In this document: positions 27,240 to 37,945 of the stretch, piece after piece
Layout: each line of letters starts with the position of its first letter
Position numbering within the stretch: position 1 is the stretch's first letter
NCBI GenBank assembly: GCA_002205965.3
Contig: NADL03000519.1
Location: 372,001-436,000, forward strand
From: Kappaphycus alvarezii
Lineage: Eukaryota; Rhodophyta; Florideophyceae; Gigartinales; Solieriaceae
Reading direction: 5' to 3'
DNA length: 64,000 bases
Program-made: the position numbers and the translations under genes
The notes under the pieces: generated by a model
The model's input: the letters and a program-made list of their open reading frames with translations, nothing else
Databases searched by the model: none
What the model was told of the DNA's origin: nothing

Positions 27240-28213
27240 TACTGTTTATACTTTTTATCACTCGAAAATTTTATTCTCACAGCTGATCGCCATACACCTA
27301 AGGCAGCGTTCCAGAAAAAAAGATGGTTCAAATCTACTGGCTATGGAGCTCTAAATGTTAGATGATTATCGACTTGAAATTTTATACAGATCTAGACGTA
27401 GTAATTAACCAGCTGAGAAGGACCCATCAAATATGCGTAAATATTTTCCCAAAATGTTATTATAGATTAAAAATGGGAAAAATGTGCATTAACCTTTCGA
27501 GGCTCATATGAAAGAACTCATTCGATTCCTGAAGGGCTTGTAAATACGTAAAGTCGACATATGGCTCAGAGAGTAAGTGTTTAGGAATTCGAAAGCGTTT
27601 GGCCTGTGTGCCGGAAAGCTTTTTCGACTCACTAAATCTGGTCTCCGATTAGTAAGTCCGTTGAAAGAAAGTCAGAAGATATTTAGGACATTTCATAATG
27701 AGCTATGTCATTAAATTCTCGGAACTACAAACCATTTCATTAAGAAAAGATTTTTGTGGCCTACTATGCACAAGCGTGTTTCCAAGTTTGTAAAAATTTG
27801 CAATGCCGGCAAAAAGTTCGCTTCAATCGAAAAGTACAAGTATACACTAAGCTGTTGATTTCAGGCCATTTTGAAACTTTCTCAATCGACTTTGCAACCT
27901 ATTAAAAGAAACAAATTCTGGACAAAATCTTCTCATAGGAGTTCAGATCCTTACTAACTGGCCATCTGAAGTCCTAAATAAGAAAGCTACTGCCGACGTG
28001 GTCCTTATCTTCGTGCAAAAAGAAGTAACTGATCCACTTGGTCTCCCGAAAGGATCATCTCGGGGAATGCTCTTTACTTCAATGCAACGAACTCTTTTTG
28101 CACTTTGCAGGAGATAAAGGTATTCAGTTGAAAACAGTTCCCGCTCAAGCTCCTATGCCCAAGGTAAAACTGAAAGAATGGTAGGAACAATAAAATGAGG
28201 AGTAGCGAAAACT
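27240..28213 (+). pseudogene. Ty3/gypsy RNase H end and integrase core remnant
   Basis: Equivalent of 58200-59170 in the young element. FETFSIDFAT near 27870 marks the first catalytic Asp. The second Asp is replaced (ggg near 28055, where the young copy has gat). The third residue is Glu (gaa at 28172-28174, in the context KTERMVGTIK). Many stops interrupt the reading. Confidence 0.65.
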
Positions 28214-28672
28214 ATGACAGGCGAAGACATTGAGTGGGAAAATGCTCTACTAAAGGTATTGTATGGGTGTAGCCGAAGAATGGGAGAGATTGTTCGCTCA
28301 TTACTCGATGTTATGTACGGAAAAGCTATGTACGTAAAAGCTACAAGAATTTTTAAAGGATATCTGAATGCAAATAAAGTCGATGAAGAAATTACGGAGG
28401 ACGACTTATTGGCCAGAACATTGGAGATCACACCAAGCGTTCTCAAAGACAAAAAAATTGCAAGTCATCAAGATCGGACCTTTCCAATCGGCTTCAACGT
28501 TCTTGCCGTACATGTAAAAACCACACAAAAAACCATTACAGTCAAAGTATCCCAACCCTTGCAATGTCACGGAGGAGAGAGACCGGCATTAGAAGCTCTG
28601 ATCGAGGTCAGGGAAGAGATTGAGAAGGGCCATCCACGTACGTTGTCTTGTAACTTACCATCAAATACGTGA
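28214..28672 (+). pseudogene. Ty3/gypsy integrase C-terminal region, still open
   Basis: A 152-codon frame continuing the integrase after an in-frame TGA near 28196. It contains WENALLKVLYGCSRRM and MYGKAMYVKATR, typical of the segment after the DDE core, and ends in an acidic/basic tail with no clear chromodomain. This part is missing from the young element, so it is the only place in the window where the integrase C-terminus can be read. Confidence 0.65.
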
Positions 28673-28680
28673 AGAATTTC

Positions 28681-31600
28681 TCCTCAAAAATTAATATTTG
28701 CTACAACTAATATTCTTATTTGTGACTACAGAATGATTCAAAAAAGAGAAAATGGAGCTTGGGAATGAATTTCATCGTTTACCCATGATTATTACAAGCT
28801 CCATATCGTATTCCAGTTCTAACTCAATATTTACATTTTTATTTACGTTAAACGTACTATTGCTTCCTGAAGAAGATTGATCTCCATTACTACATCCATT
28901 CCTACGAGTTTCCGCTCTCATTTCAAAAATATCCACTTACGGAAGCTGGTCAAAATTACGTGGAAGCAATATTTAATTATAACGTCGGAAGATTTGGGTA
29001 AGAAGCTACCAAGAACCTGTCAATATCATCCTCCAGCAATTTACTGTTATCAAATAGCACAATAGCGAAGCGCTGGAAAAAGCCTCAAAATGAGAAATAT
29101 AAGCGAACGCAGCTGCGCTGGGGAGTTCCGAATTATTTACCATTTGCAGTTACTGTAAACTTAATGTTGGGAAATGTTAGAAATGTGGGTTGGGGTAAAT
29201 GTTTTTGTCTTATTGAGAGAGTTCGGAAGGTTATCAGTCGTGCGAACTTGCGTCCAAGCCATGCGGAAGGATCTTCACTACATTCAGATAACGTTTCGAT
29301 CAACTAGAAAGCAGCCGATAGTCCATTAAAAAAGCAGGAAGTGTTTCAGGTGTCCACCATTGCGGTGTGTCGTTGAAGGAGGAGCAGTCTCATCCTGTAA
29401 TATTGGTCCAAGTCTTGGTTTGCTACCGAACGGGCCTCTTTTTTATTGCCAAGAGAAAACGTATTATGATGCAACCATCGATCGAGAAAATAGGAATGGT
29501 GACGGGCCTGTTCCTATCAGGTAGTCCGGGTATAACCGCATATTGTTCTTTGCTTGTCCGCATGGTCTGATTTCGAGCTTGTGAGAGGGTAAAAGGGTCT
29601 TATTTTGAAATAACAAAATTTCAGTTGGCTCACTGAATTTACATCAAAGTAATTGGTGCTAGAAGCGGCGCCCTCTTCCCTGACTATGGTCCAGGTATAG
29701 GGTTCCGCATTCGTTCGGGTCTCAGTAGTAAGATACCCTGCGCCTGTGTTGAAGTCATTTCCCACCAAAAGTGACCTCTTCATTAGGCCGAAAGATTCCC
29801 TGAGAGCGGTATGTGCAGTGCGGAAGGTGATCTTAGTATACATCCAAGGTTTCAGGCACCTGACCGTTGGAGTTGAGGGTCCAAATTCGAATATTGCGGC
29901 CTCGCAAAAGTATTTTTACCATATCCAAAAGTGTCAGATTGTAACTTCTGTCTTTAAACCTTCTTTGAGATGATAGTGAACCGATCAAAAATTTTCCCCG
30001 GGAGGAATGATTGAGGCCTCAAAGTCCTGTTTAAGGCAACGTACCGAGTAAATCTCTCCGTACACTACAACTTACACTGCTCTAATCAGCAATGTTTGCG
30101 ATGGAGGGTTACAAAAGAAATACATGAATGAAAAGGTGTTAATTAGGCGGTGAGATGATCTCTACTGGTTAAATGACGAGCTGAACTCTGCATGAGTAGC
30201 CAGTTCTGTCAACATAGATGAAATTCATCACATAATTGGCTTATTTGTTTGAGTAATAGAAGCGAAGATTCCGCACTATCTTTCAATACCGTACAGTACA
30301 ATAGATTGGTGAAAAAATTTTACAGATATGGGCCAGGGCTCTCTCTCGAACACATTTGTCTCAAAAAGTATCCCCTATAATATATATCTGTGTCTAGACA
30401 CTAAAAAGGGGGGTATTGGACTCTGATGTATTCCAAATAGATCATTTAAAGGTCAAAACCAATAAGAAAAAAATCATCTCTTTGTATAACGCCAAAATCA
30501 ACAAAGAACATCTCTGCTGGCTCTAGCTCAGTCTCTTTCAAGCTGTGCGATACATTGCTACCAAATCCTATTGAAGAGCTAGAACTGTACAAAGAAGCTT
30601 TCACCTCTCATCTTAATGCTACCTAAAACTACCCCTTGCACAGTTATATTTCCAAAAAAACTGAAGCAAAAGGAATTGGCTTAGGTGATCCATGAGGCCG
30701 TACAAGAAATAATTCTTTCGGAGAATTCCATCAGTCAGGCGTTTGGATCATTTTTGGCAAATATATTTGCCAAAATGGGACTATTGGGCCCTTCTTTGGT
30801 AGCGCATGGACAGATATTGAACAACATGCCTTTTAATATTGTCGCAGTGCCACTAATAGTACTTTTTGCTCCCCATGAACAAATCTAATCCCAGAGGTAA
30901 TATTTCCAAAAAGTTAGACGTGTTTAGAGAACATCTCATTTGTTTTGATGGGACAAAGATGGCGGCAAAGCAAAAAGGAACCACCAACTTCCGTAGATAA
31001 TAGTTTTCAATAGTGACTTAAATGCTGTAGTAGGTAGTAGATGACAGAGTCGAAGAAAGAAATCAAAAGAAGTCTTTGTTGTAGTAAGCACTTCAAAAGA
31101 GACAGGCTCTTGCAACTCCTATAGTAGCTTCAAGGCTTATTAAATATGTCGGTTCGAGAATTCATTCCAACTTCCTTTCGGTCTCTTGGTCTAGCAATTA
31201 TTCCCGCTTGTGTAGAGGTTTCCCCAAAACTAAAATCTCGATAAGAGTACTAAAAGAGCCGGAAAATACAGAACGGTATCTCATATGTTGGAAGAAAATT
31301 CAACGAGAGGCACTTTAAAGAAATTAAATAAATCTTACAGCCTTTATATTCTGATTCTGAATCTAGCATTTCTAAAATCTGAACCGAGCACTTCATTCAA
31401 GACATCAAAAATACCTATATGTTCCTCACACTTTTATGTGAACTTGTCTTGTTTTTTACTCTTTCCTACGACAAATTAAACTTATACTAGTCGCTGCAGC
31501 CTGATGCATTGTCTGTTACACCTGTTCCATCCAATTCAATTCCATCCCATCCAATTAGAACTGGTCTCACTTACTCTCCTTAATCTATGATGTCCTCGAT

Positions 31601-33516
31601 CTCTTCTACTTTGTTTTTGTGCTCCTCAACTACTTCATGCAGCTTTTTTCGTAGACAAATTTCTGTTCCCGCTAATTATCGAAGCATTTACCCGCCTCAG
31701 AATTCTCTCTTCCCTAATTTCTTCCCGTATTTCCTTTGCTCCGATCTCAACAGTACGGCAGGCGATGAGCTCCCATGGTTTCTTCCTCGGCTGCCATCGA
31801 AAGCCCTCCAAGCCAGAAAGGCCAAGGGAAAAAACGGAGAATCATTGATGGAGAAAGGATGGTGAGATTTAGAATGGTTGCGAGAAGGACTTAGATCGTG
31901 TACGGTATTTTTAAAGGCATACATAAAAGTAGGATTCCAGTTTGGAGTACAGCGGACAAATTTTGTCGGACATTTGATATGTGAAAATAGCACCAGAAAT
32001 TGTAAACCACAAAAAAAAATAGATGAAATAGCCGTAAATTATTCCTTTCGTGGGCATTAGCAGGAACCAACTTTAAAGTTAGACCTTGTGGAATAAATAG
32101 TGCGTAGAAATATTTTTTTAACGAAAAAATATTCAAAGTCGAAGAAGATCAAATGGTTTGAAAGGAACCCAACATAATATAGAAAAGAAAAACACGAAAA
32201 GTAAAAGAAATATATTGCTAAATAAACTTTAAAAATGGAGCGAAAGGAGAGGAAAGTTCTCAAAGATATTTCTCTTAATAGAAGACCTTCTTACAGCTTT
32301 TTTGCTAAACATATCGCCCATTCGAACGGAATCGGATCTCCAGGTATGAAAACCAGGTGAACGCGCTGAATTTGGGGATATAATAGGGCGACTCAAACCA
32401 TTTCATGGAACCATGAACTAGTGCGAAGCACCAAAGGTGTCCCGATATTCGCAAAATGGAATCCAAAACGAAGGCATATTTCTTCAAGGTCAATTTTTTG
32501 AGTCGCTTTGCACTCTCCACCAGAATAGGTCCATGTTTCAATCCACGTTTTTACATGAATGAAGTAAAGTATACAAAGGTTCATAAGTACAAAGACTTTA
32601 TAGCGACTTCTGTAATATCTAAGCTTTTCAAAACTCATATTTATACACTTAGTGACTTGCAACCGGAATGATATGCTATACTATCGCTATTTGCTTGGAG
32701 CTTTGCTTTTGAAGCGATTGAAACGTTTGGAAATCCTCGCTAGATTGTAATGAAAATGAAGGCAGCAGCGGCTAATACGGACACGCTACATGATTTATGG
32801 CCGTCCCTAGCGAAGTTTTATGAGGGATTCTGTGTAAGTAAGGATTGCCAGAACAGATTTTTTGTTCGTTCATTACTTTTTTCTCTTCTTGTCTTGCCCA
32901 GCCCCGTTTCCACTCAAATAGACTCTGACGGCAGCTGCAGTTTGGGACCATAAACTAAGTTTGGGACGATAAACTAAGTCTGTTTTGCTCAGTCGCCTGG
33001 CAACTCAATCGATGAGAGTCAATCTGAATGCATAAGTAAATTATCAACTACAACTTTCATTGACTGTATTATTAGGTGCGATTCGTTTTAGTATAAACTG
33101 AGAACTCTGAATGACTTCAAAAACATAAACTTCTAGCTCCATAAATTACCTTTTTACGAGCCGTGCTTACAACAATATTTATTTCATATTATAATGCTCA
33201 GGAAAATTAGTAATTGTCGGATTTAGATATTTTGATCCAATCCCACTGACTTCAGCCTTTGCAGTTCTAAATATTGTGACATCACTACAGCGGAATGAAT
33301 ATAAACAATATTTTGCAGGAAAACCTTTTGCTGAAATAAATTTGAATAAAGAGAACTTAATGAATATGGCGTTATCCCAATCCATCCAAGCGATGCATTG
33401 AGAGACATAAAATACTTCAGCTCGATATCTTGTATCTTCTCATCTATTTAACATCTCTGAGAACTTGCAACTTGGCATGTTTCAAGGGCTTTTTATATTT
33501 TTGTAATCATCTATAG
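28681..33516. other. Intergenic, nothing recognised
   Basis: About 4.8 kb of AT-rich sequence with only short frames on both strands. The frames at 29517-29843 (-), 30685-30888 (+) and 31587-31865 (+) show no familiar motif. A small CCATCCAATT repeat occurs near 31530-31560. No RNA gene was seen. Confidence 0.4.
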
Positions 33517-34222
33517 TGATGGAACAATTATTATCTTGGAACAATACCCGAAAGCCTCGACCCGCTTCGCTGGGTCTTCGCTTTTCTATGCGAGAGAAAC
33601 GCTTTAGCGTGGAGTACATATCAGCGGGAGCTACATTTTTCATGAACAAAAAAGAGCCTTAATGATACTGCGGAGGCCAGGTTTGTTTCTTGTCAAGCCC
33701 TGCTACAGAACATCGAAGAATTTTCCGTTTCTTGGAGCAATTTCTTTACAAACTTTGTGCCAAATTATCACATATGATTGGTTTACTCATTAATTTTCTT
33801 CAGTACTCGTAAAGGGCCGCAAAAATTGACTGGCTTTGGCGGGATAGGCAAAAATTCTGCATGTTACTACCACCAATCGCTGAAGCTGCACAGCTGGACC
33901 AAATGGTACAGTTGAATTCTTGATAAAGCCGAGAGGACATCTTCGCTTTAATGCTCCCAATAAGGGACGCAATGGCGGCTGTATTCTCGTCGACAAATTT
34001 GGTTATGGTCTCTGCCTGGCTTCCCAGGGAATCAAAGGCTAGCGGGACAAACGGTCAGCCGAAATGCAGGCGTTCTGGTGACACATGGCCAGGAATATCG
34101 GCGATTGTGGTCACAAAGTCCCTCAGTTTCCGTATTTCTGCCCCATTAGCGGCCACGCGCCCTTCCCGGGCTCCCTTGAATCGGAAGCACTGTTGGAAAT
34201 GTGAGGAGACGATGATACATAC
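33517..34222 (-). mobile_element. Hairpin-ended retroelement remnant, copy 1
   Basis: On the minus strand a broken coding segment contains FVPLAFDSLGSQAETITKFV followed by ENTAAIASLIG. This resembles the end of RT-derived proteins (F-x-P-L-A-x-x-x-L-G). About 250 bases later the unit ends in clustered stem-loop motifs (CGCTTTAGCG, and CTTTTCTATGCGAGAG with CCGCTTCGCTGGG). Copy 2 at 35303-36006 is homologous throughout. The similarity begins near 34222 and stops at 33517. The upstream RT is absent. Confidence 0.5.
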
Positions 34223-34229
34223 ATACCAT

Positions 34230-34430
34230 GCTGTATTATAGTACCGAAAATCCATGACATACTGCATTACAGTATTATATAGTATACTGTATTACATAAC
34301 TGTAGTACAGTACTGTACAGTATGCTATGACAAATTTACATGACATACTGTATTACATTTCTGTAGTACGGAACATTCATTTTATACTGAATTCCAGTAC
34401 TGTACAATATGTAGGGAATGTGCAGTACAT
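34230..34430. repeat. Palindromic minisatellite, block 1
   Basis: Irregular repeats of TACTGTATTACAGTACTGTA, whose core TACTGTA-T-TACAGTA is a perfect inverted repeat. Confidence 0.75.
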
Positions 34431-34689
34431 AATGTTGCAGACTTCTTGTGTGCGGCGCTGTGTACAGTTATAAGTTGGCCCAGGTGGGGCAAGCCGGGTC
34501 CGGCTGAAGGGACCGCAAAATAGAGTGACTATAGTACAGTTGTAGTTTACTGTACTTAAGAGTAATCGCCGTCGTGTACTACAGGTGCATTGGACGGGCG
34601 GAATTTGTGACCGCTGAGGGTCAATAAATACGAGGCCGCTGAGGGCCGACGGAAGCCTGCAGAGAGGCATCATCGCGACCAATTCTCAC
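34431..34689. other. Unassigned spacer between minisatellite blocks
   Basis: Higher GC than the surroundings. The short motif GACCGCTGAGGG recurs as GGCCGCTGAGGGC about 30 bases later. Nothing else recognised. Confidence 0.35.
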
Positions 34690-34796
34690 ACATAACATAC
34701 TGTATTACAGTACTGTGCGGTATACTGTATTACAGTACTGGGAAGTATATTATACTGTATTACGGTACTGTATTACAGTACTGTACAGTACACTGT
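34690..34796. repeat. Palindromic minisatellite, block 2
   Basis: Four to five units of TACTGTATTACAGTACTG adjoining repeat block P. Confidence 0.75.
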
Positions 34797-35302
34797 ACTG
34801 AAAAGTAAAATCAGGCATACCTTCGAATAGAATCCAATGGGCGGTACCACGCCAACTTGGCACCAGTCGGTTGGCCCAAATCGATAGCTTTACAGCCAAC
34901 GAGGGTAGAATATAAAAAAATTCTAGAGCCAATCGCAGCACAGTACAAGCGTGCACTCGGCAAGCATTGCTCGGAAAAAATTAAAATTCGGTAATTTTTG
35001 AAAAACCGCAGCCAATGAGACCTGAGCTTTGCTACTGTTGCTGCTGATGATGATGATACTGAATTTTTTGATTGGCTCTCATTTTGTGGATTTTTGACAG
35101 ATTTTTCGCAGGCTGTACTCGAAAGGGCTTAAAGTTGGCGGGACTTGCTTGGCATAATACATAATGTGCGATTTTGGGTATTTTTCCTAGATTTACTGTA
35201 CACTCTAACCTACCTAATTTGGCGCCCTACGTGCGATTTTACCTACTTTTGCAACATTTAACCTAATACTACCCTTCTACTACCCCCTCTACAACTAATA
35301 CG
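34797..35302 (+). repeat. Direct repeat block P, copy 1
   Basis: About 500 bases homologous to 44497-45072. Shared segments include ACTGAAAAGTAAA, TTGGCACCAG, GAGCCAATCGCAGCACAGT, TTGGCTCTCATTTTGTGG, GACAGATTTTTCGCAGGCTG and GGCGGGACTTGC. Several CCAAT/ATTGG motifs occur in both orientations. It ends where the hairpin-ended element begins. Function unknown. Confidence 0.8.
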
Positions 35303-36006
35303 TCAGGTAATCATTATTGTAAGGAGAACAAGACCCGAAAATCTCGACCCACTTCGCGGGGTCTCGCTTTTCTATGCGAAAGAAACGCTTCAGCGTGGAG
35401 GAAATATCAGCGGGAACTACATTTTTCATGTACAAAAAGAAGCCTTAACGCTACTCTCAAGACCAAGTTTGCTGCCTAACAAGCCCAGGCACAGAACAGA
35501 GAAGCATTTTTCACTTCTTGGAACAGATCCTCTGCAGGATTTGTGCCACAGTACCATATATGATTGATTTACTCATACGTTTCCTTCAGTACTTGTAAAG
35601 TTCTGCTATAATTGGCTAGCCTCATTGCGGGAGGCAAAAATCCTGCATGTTAACATTACAAATCGCTGAAGCTGCACAGGTGGACTAAATGGCCTAGTTG
35701 AACTCTTCATAAAGCCAATAGGAATCATCCCCCTTAAAGCGTCCGATAAGGGCAGCGATGGGGGCTACATGCTCGGCAACGACCTTGGATGTTTTTTCCG
35801 ACGGGTATCCCAGGGAATGAAAGGCTAGCGGGGAAAACAACCAGTTGCAATGCGGGCTTTCCCGTGAAGCATGGCCAAGAATAGCATGGATTTTGGTCGC
35901 AAAGTTCCTTAGCTTCCGCCTTTCTGCCGCACTGACGGAAGCGGGCGCTTTTCGAGATCCCTTGAATCTTAATCACTGTTGGAAATGAGAGGACTCTGTG
36001 ATGTCA
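35303..36006 (-). mobile_element. Hairpin-ended retroelement remnant, copy 2
   Basis: Homologue of 33517-34222 (for example GGCAAAAATCCTGCATGTTA and AATCGCTGAAGCTGCACAG on the plus strand). Minus-strand coding traces include FSPLAFHSLGYPSEKTSKVV and APIAALIG. The terminal stem-loops include ACGCTTCAGCGT at 35385-35396. It begins with TCAGGTAATCATTATT at 35303, which matches an end of the 128-base element at 45073-45200. Confidence 0.5.
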
Positions 36007-36197
36007 TATGCAGCCGGGAAAGAGGACTAAAGGTTTTCCGGAGAAGTAGTCGGGTGGACGAGTATGTTGGCAAGTTGGGCGTCCCGTCCGGGACGTACAT
36101 TCGGGACTTCATAGTGGATGCTAACTTCAGTGGCTTTGAAAAGCTCCTTGCCGAGCAGTTCTGCAACTGCTTTGTGGCAGTTTTTCCAATCGAGACT

Positions 36198-36286
36198 TTT
36201 AGTACAGTACTATACTGTACATACATAGCATACTGCACAGTACTGTAGTCCAGTACTGACCTACTGTATTACAGTACTGAAGTACA
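36198..36286. repeat. Palindromic minisatellite, block 3
   Basis: TACAGTACTATACTGTACAT and related units, directly abutting the solo copia LTR. Confidence 0.7.
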
Positions 36287-36666
36287 TGGTAGTATGCCCG
36301 GTGTCAGCGAGGGGAAGGGGGAAAGGAATTCACAGTGAACGAGTACAAAAGTCCCCCGGGATACAGTTACGGTCCCGTATTTGGTTGTTTTAGTAGTGCG
36401 ATTTCACTAGAACGGTCGATTTTCTCTCAATCTCTAAATACCTTCCTCTCTCTTCGCGCCCCGATCGTGCAGTGAGGGCTTCCTTATATAGCCGTCCGGT
36501 AGACATAGAATAGCTGATATATTAGACAATAGCCGATGTATTAGCGGGAGCAGAGTACAGTAGTACTGCCACTTGGATGTTTATGACACAAATCATAGGA
36601 TCTTCCAAATCAGATCTGTCGTGGCCTGTGATTGGCCGGGACCTTTCCTACAATATACACTGTGCA
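36287..36666 (-). repeat. Solo LTR of the Ty1/copia family
   Basis: Read on the minus strand, it aligns along its full length with the LTR at 37565-37942. Shared segments include GGCCAATCACAGGCCACGAC, CCAAGTGGCAGTACTACTGT, CTATATAAGGAAGCCCTCAC and CGACCGTTCTAGTGA, and the end is CATACTACCA. It starts TGCACAGTGTATA. The divergence is clearly greater than between the two LTRs of the intact element. No target duplication was seen, and both flanks are minisatellite. Confidence 0.9.
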
Positions 36667-36745
36667 ACAAACGGTATTAAAGTACTGCACATACTTTATT
36701 ACAGTACTTTACATACTGTATTACAGTACTTTACATACTGTGGAG
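36667..36745. repeat. Palindromic minisatellite, block 4
   Basis: Units of ACATACTTTATTACAGTACT repeated about three times after the solo LTR. Confidence 0.75.
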
Positions 36746-36760
36746 AAATGACCCGCGCAA

Positions 36761-37243
36761 AACAGTAGTCGTTATATTTCTTACCGTCTTCCAGCTGTTT
36801 CTTCGAAGTCGGATACCATAACTTTCCCTTTCTATGGTATCCTATACTGGGCCTGCTCTATTACATTTAGAGGGGGCAACAACTGGAAAGCAACCGTCGG
36901 TATTTATCCACTGGCTTGCAACTGTTGTTTTGAAGCAGTACAAAGTCGGGCCTATCCAGTTCATGCACCACTGGGCCGGCTCTACCTATCGTAGACACAC
37001 AACACTCGATAGGCAACAGTAGTTGCCTATCCTACCGGTTCCTACTGTTGCTCCGAAGGCGAATCATAGCTCGGACCTGTTTAGTGTATACTACACTGGG
37101 CCGACTCCACCTAACATAGACGCAGGACTGCTGATAGCCAACAGTCGTTGTCCATCCTACCGGCTCCCGACTGTTGCGCAGAAGGCCAAATCCATGGCTC
37201 GGACCTATCCGCAGTACCGCATAATGGGCCAACTCTGGTAACA
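36761..37243. repeat. Four-unit tandem repeat, period about 125 bp
   Basis: Units begin at 36761 (AACAGTAGTCGTTAT), 36892 (AACCGTCGGTATTTATCC), 37015 (AACAGTAGTTGCCTATCC) and 37140 (AACAGTCGTTGTCCATCC), spaced 131, 123 and 125 bases apart. Each unit has an ACTGTTG-type box about 30 bases in, a GAAG box, CGGGCCTAT or CGGACCTRT, and an ACTGGGCC-type box. The units are strongly diverged from each other, so the array is old. Confidence 0.75.
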
Positions 37244-37437
37244 CATATTTTGCTGCAATATCCGATTGCATATTCCGTAGTCATAGCTTGACTAAGCTTT
37301 TGTAGAAGAGTTGTGCACAAATTAGTATTTAGGATAGCTATCTCTGGTAGACTAGCCATCATCTCTAATCAATCAGTCAACTCATCAACCAAACCTCAAC
37401 TAATCAACAAAAACAACAAGTGTCAGACGTAAATACG

Positions 37438-37564
37438 TTCTACCCACACATACTGTATTACAGTACTATACATACTGCATTACAGTACTGTACATACTTC
37501 ATTACAGTACTGTACATACTGTATTACACTACTGCACATACTTTATTACAGTGCTGCACATTGT
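37438..37564. repeat. Palindromic minisatellite, block 5
   Basis: Five to six direct units of about 22 bases (ACATACTGTATTACAGTACT, then GT). It abuts the 5' LTR of the copia element. Confidence 0.85.
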
Positions 37565-37942
37565 TGTACAGTGTATACTGTACGAACGATCTCGGCCAAT
37601 CACAGGCCACGACAGATCTGACTTGGCAGATCCAATGATTTGTGCCCTATACAGCCAAGTGGCAGTACTACTGTACTGTGCTCCCGGTAATACAGTGGCT
37701 ATCGTCTAATGTATCTGCTATTCTATAGCTATCGAACGACTATATAAGGAAACCCTCACTGCCCGATCGGAACGTGAGGGGAGAGGCAGACTTTGGGGGT
37801 CGGAGAGAAATATCGACCGTTCTAGTGACTCTATCTACCAAACGACCAAATACGGGACTGCAACTGCATCCCGGGGGACCTTTGTACCCGTTCACTCTGC
37901 CTTCCTTTCCTGCTCTCCCTCGCTTACAACGCGCATACTACA
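37565..37942 (+). repeat. 5' LTR, copia element
   Basis: Starts TG, ends CA, and is matched by the 3' LTR. It contains a TATA box at 37741-37749. Confidence 0.95.
37741..37749 (+). promoter_or_regulatory. TATA box in copia LTR
   Basis: TATATAAGG inside the LTR, conserved in the 3' LTR (44156-44164) and in the solo LTR. It marks the U3 promoter of the element, with the R region downstream. Confidence 0.7.
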
Positions 37943-37945
37943 GTT

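Larger units (their letters stand above)
23894..28680 (+). mobile_element. Old, heavily mutated Ty3/gypsy retrotransposon (internal region)
   Basis: Colinear with the young element at 54148-59967. The gag start ATGGATCTTAACGCTGCTCG lies at 23987. A protease-like TCTTTTCGATTCGGGTGCTG is near 25370. A frame with SKTISEMLKSSEIIA is near 26080, and an RNase H piece matching TAACTGATCACCAGGCAC is near 27280. The integrase zinc finger and core lie at 27650-28180, followed by a 152-codon integrase C-terminal frame. The RT core between about 26.3 and 27.2 kb is beyond recognition. Dozens of stops and indels are present. No 3' LTR was found after 28680. Confidence 0.8.

Noticed and set aside
33540..33620. 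Helitron end suggested by GC hairpins (also 35345-35400 and 45100-45160)
   Set aside because: No Rep/helicase coding, no clear 5' TC or 3' CTRR end, and the adjoining coding trace looks RT-derived; left as hairpin-ended element of unknown class.
34230..37564. CRISPR-like look of the regularly spaced TACTGTATTACAGTACTGTA units
   Set aside because: No unique spacers of constant size, no cas genes, eukaryotic context; it is a palindromic minisatellite.
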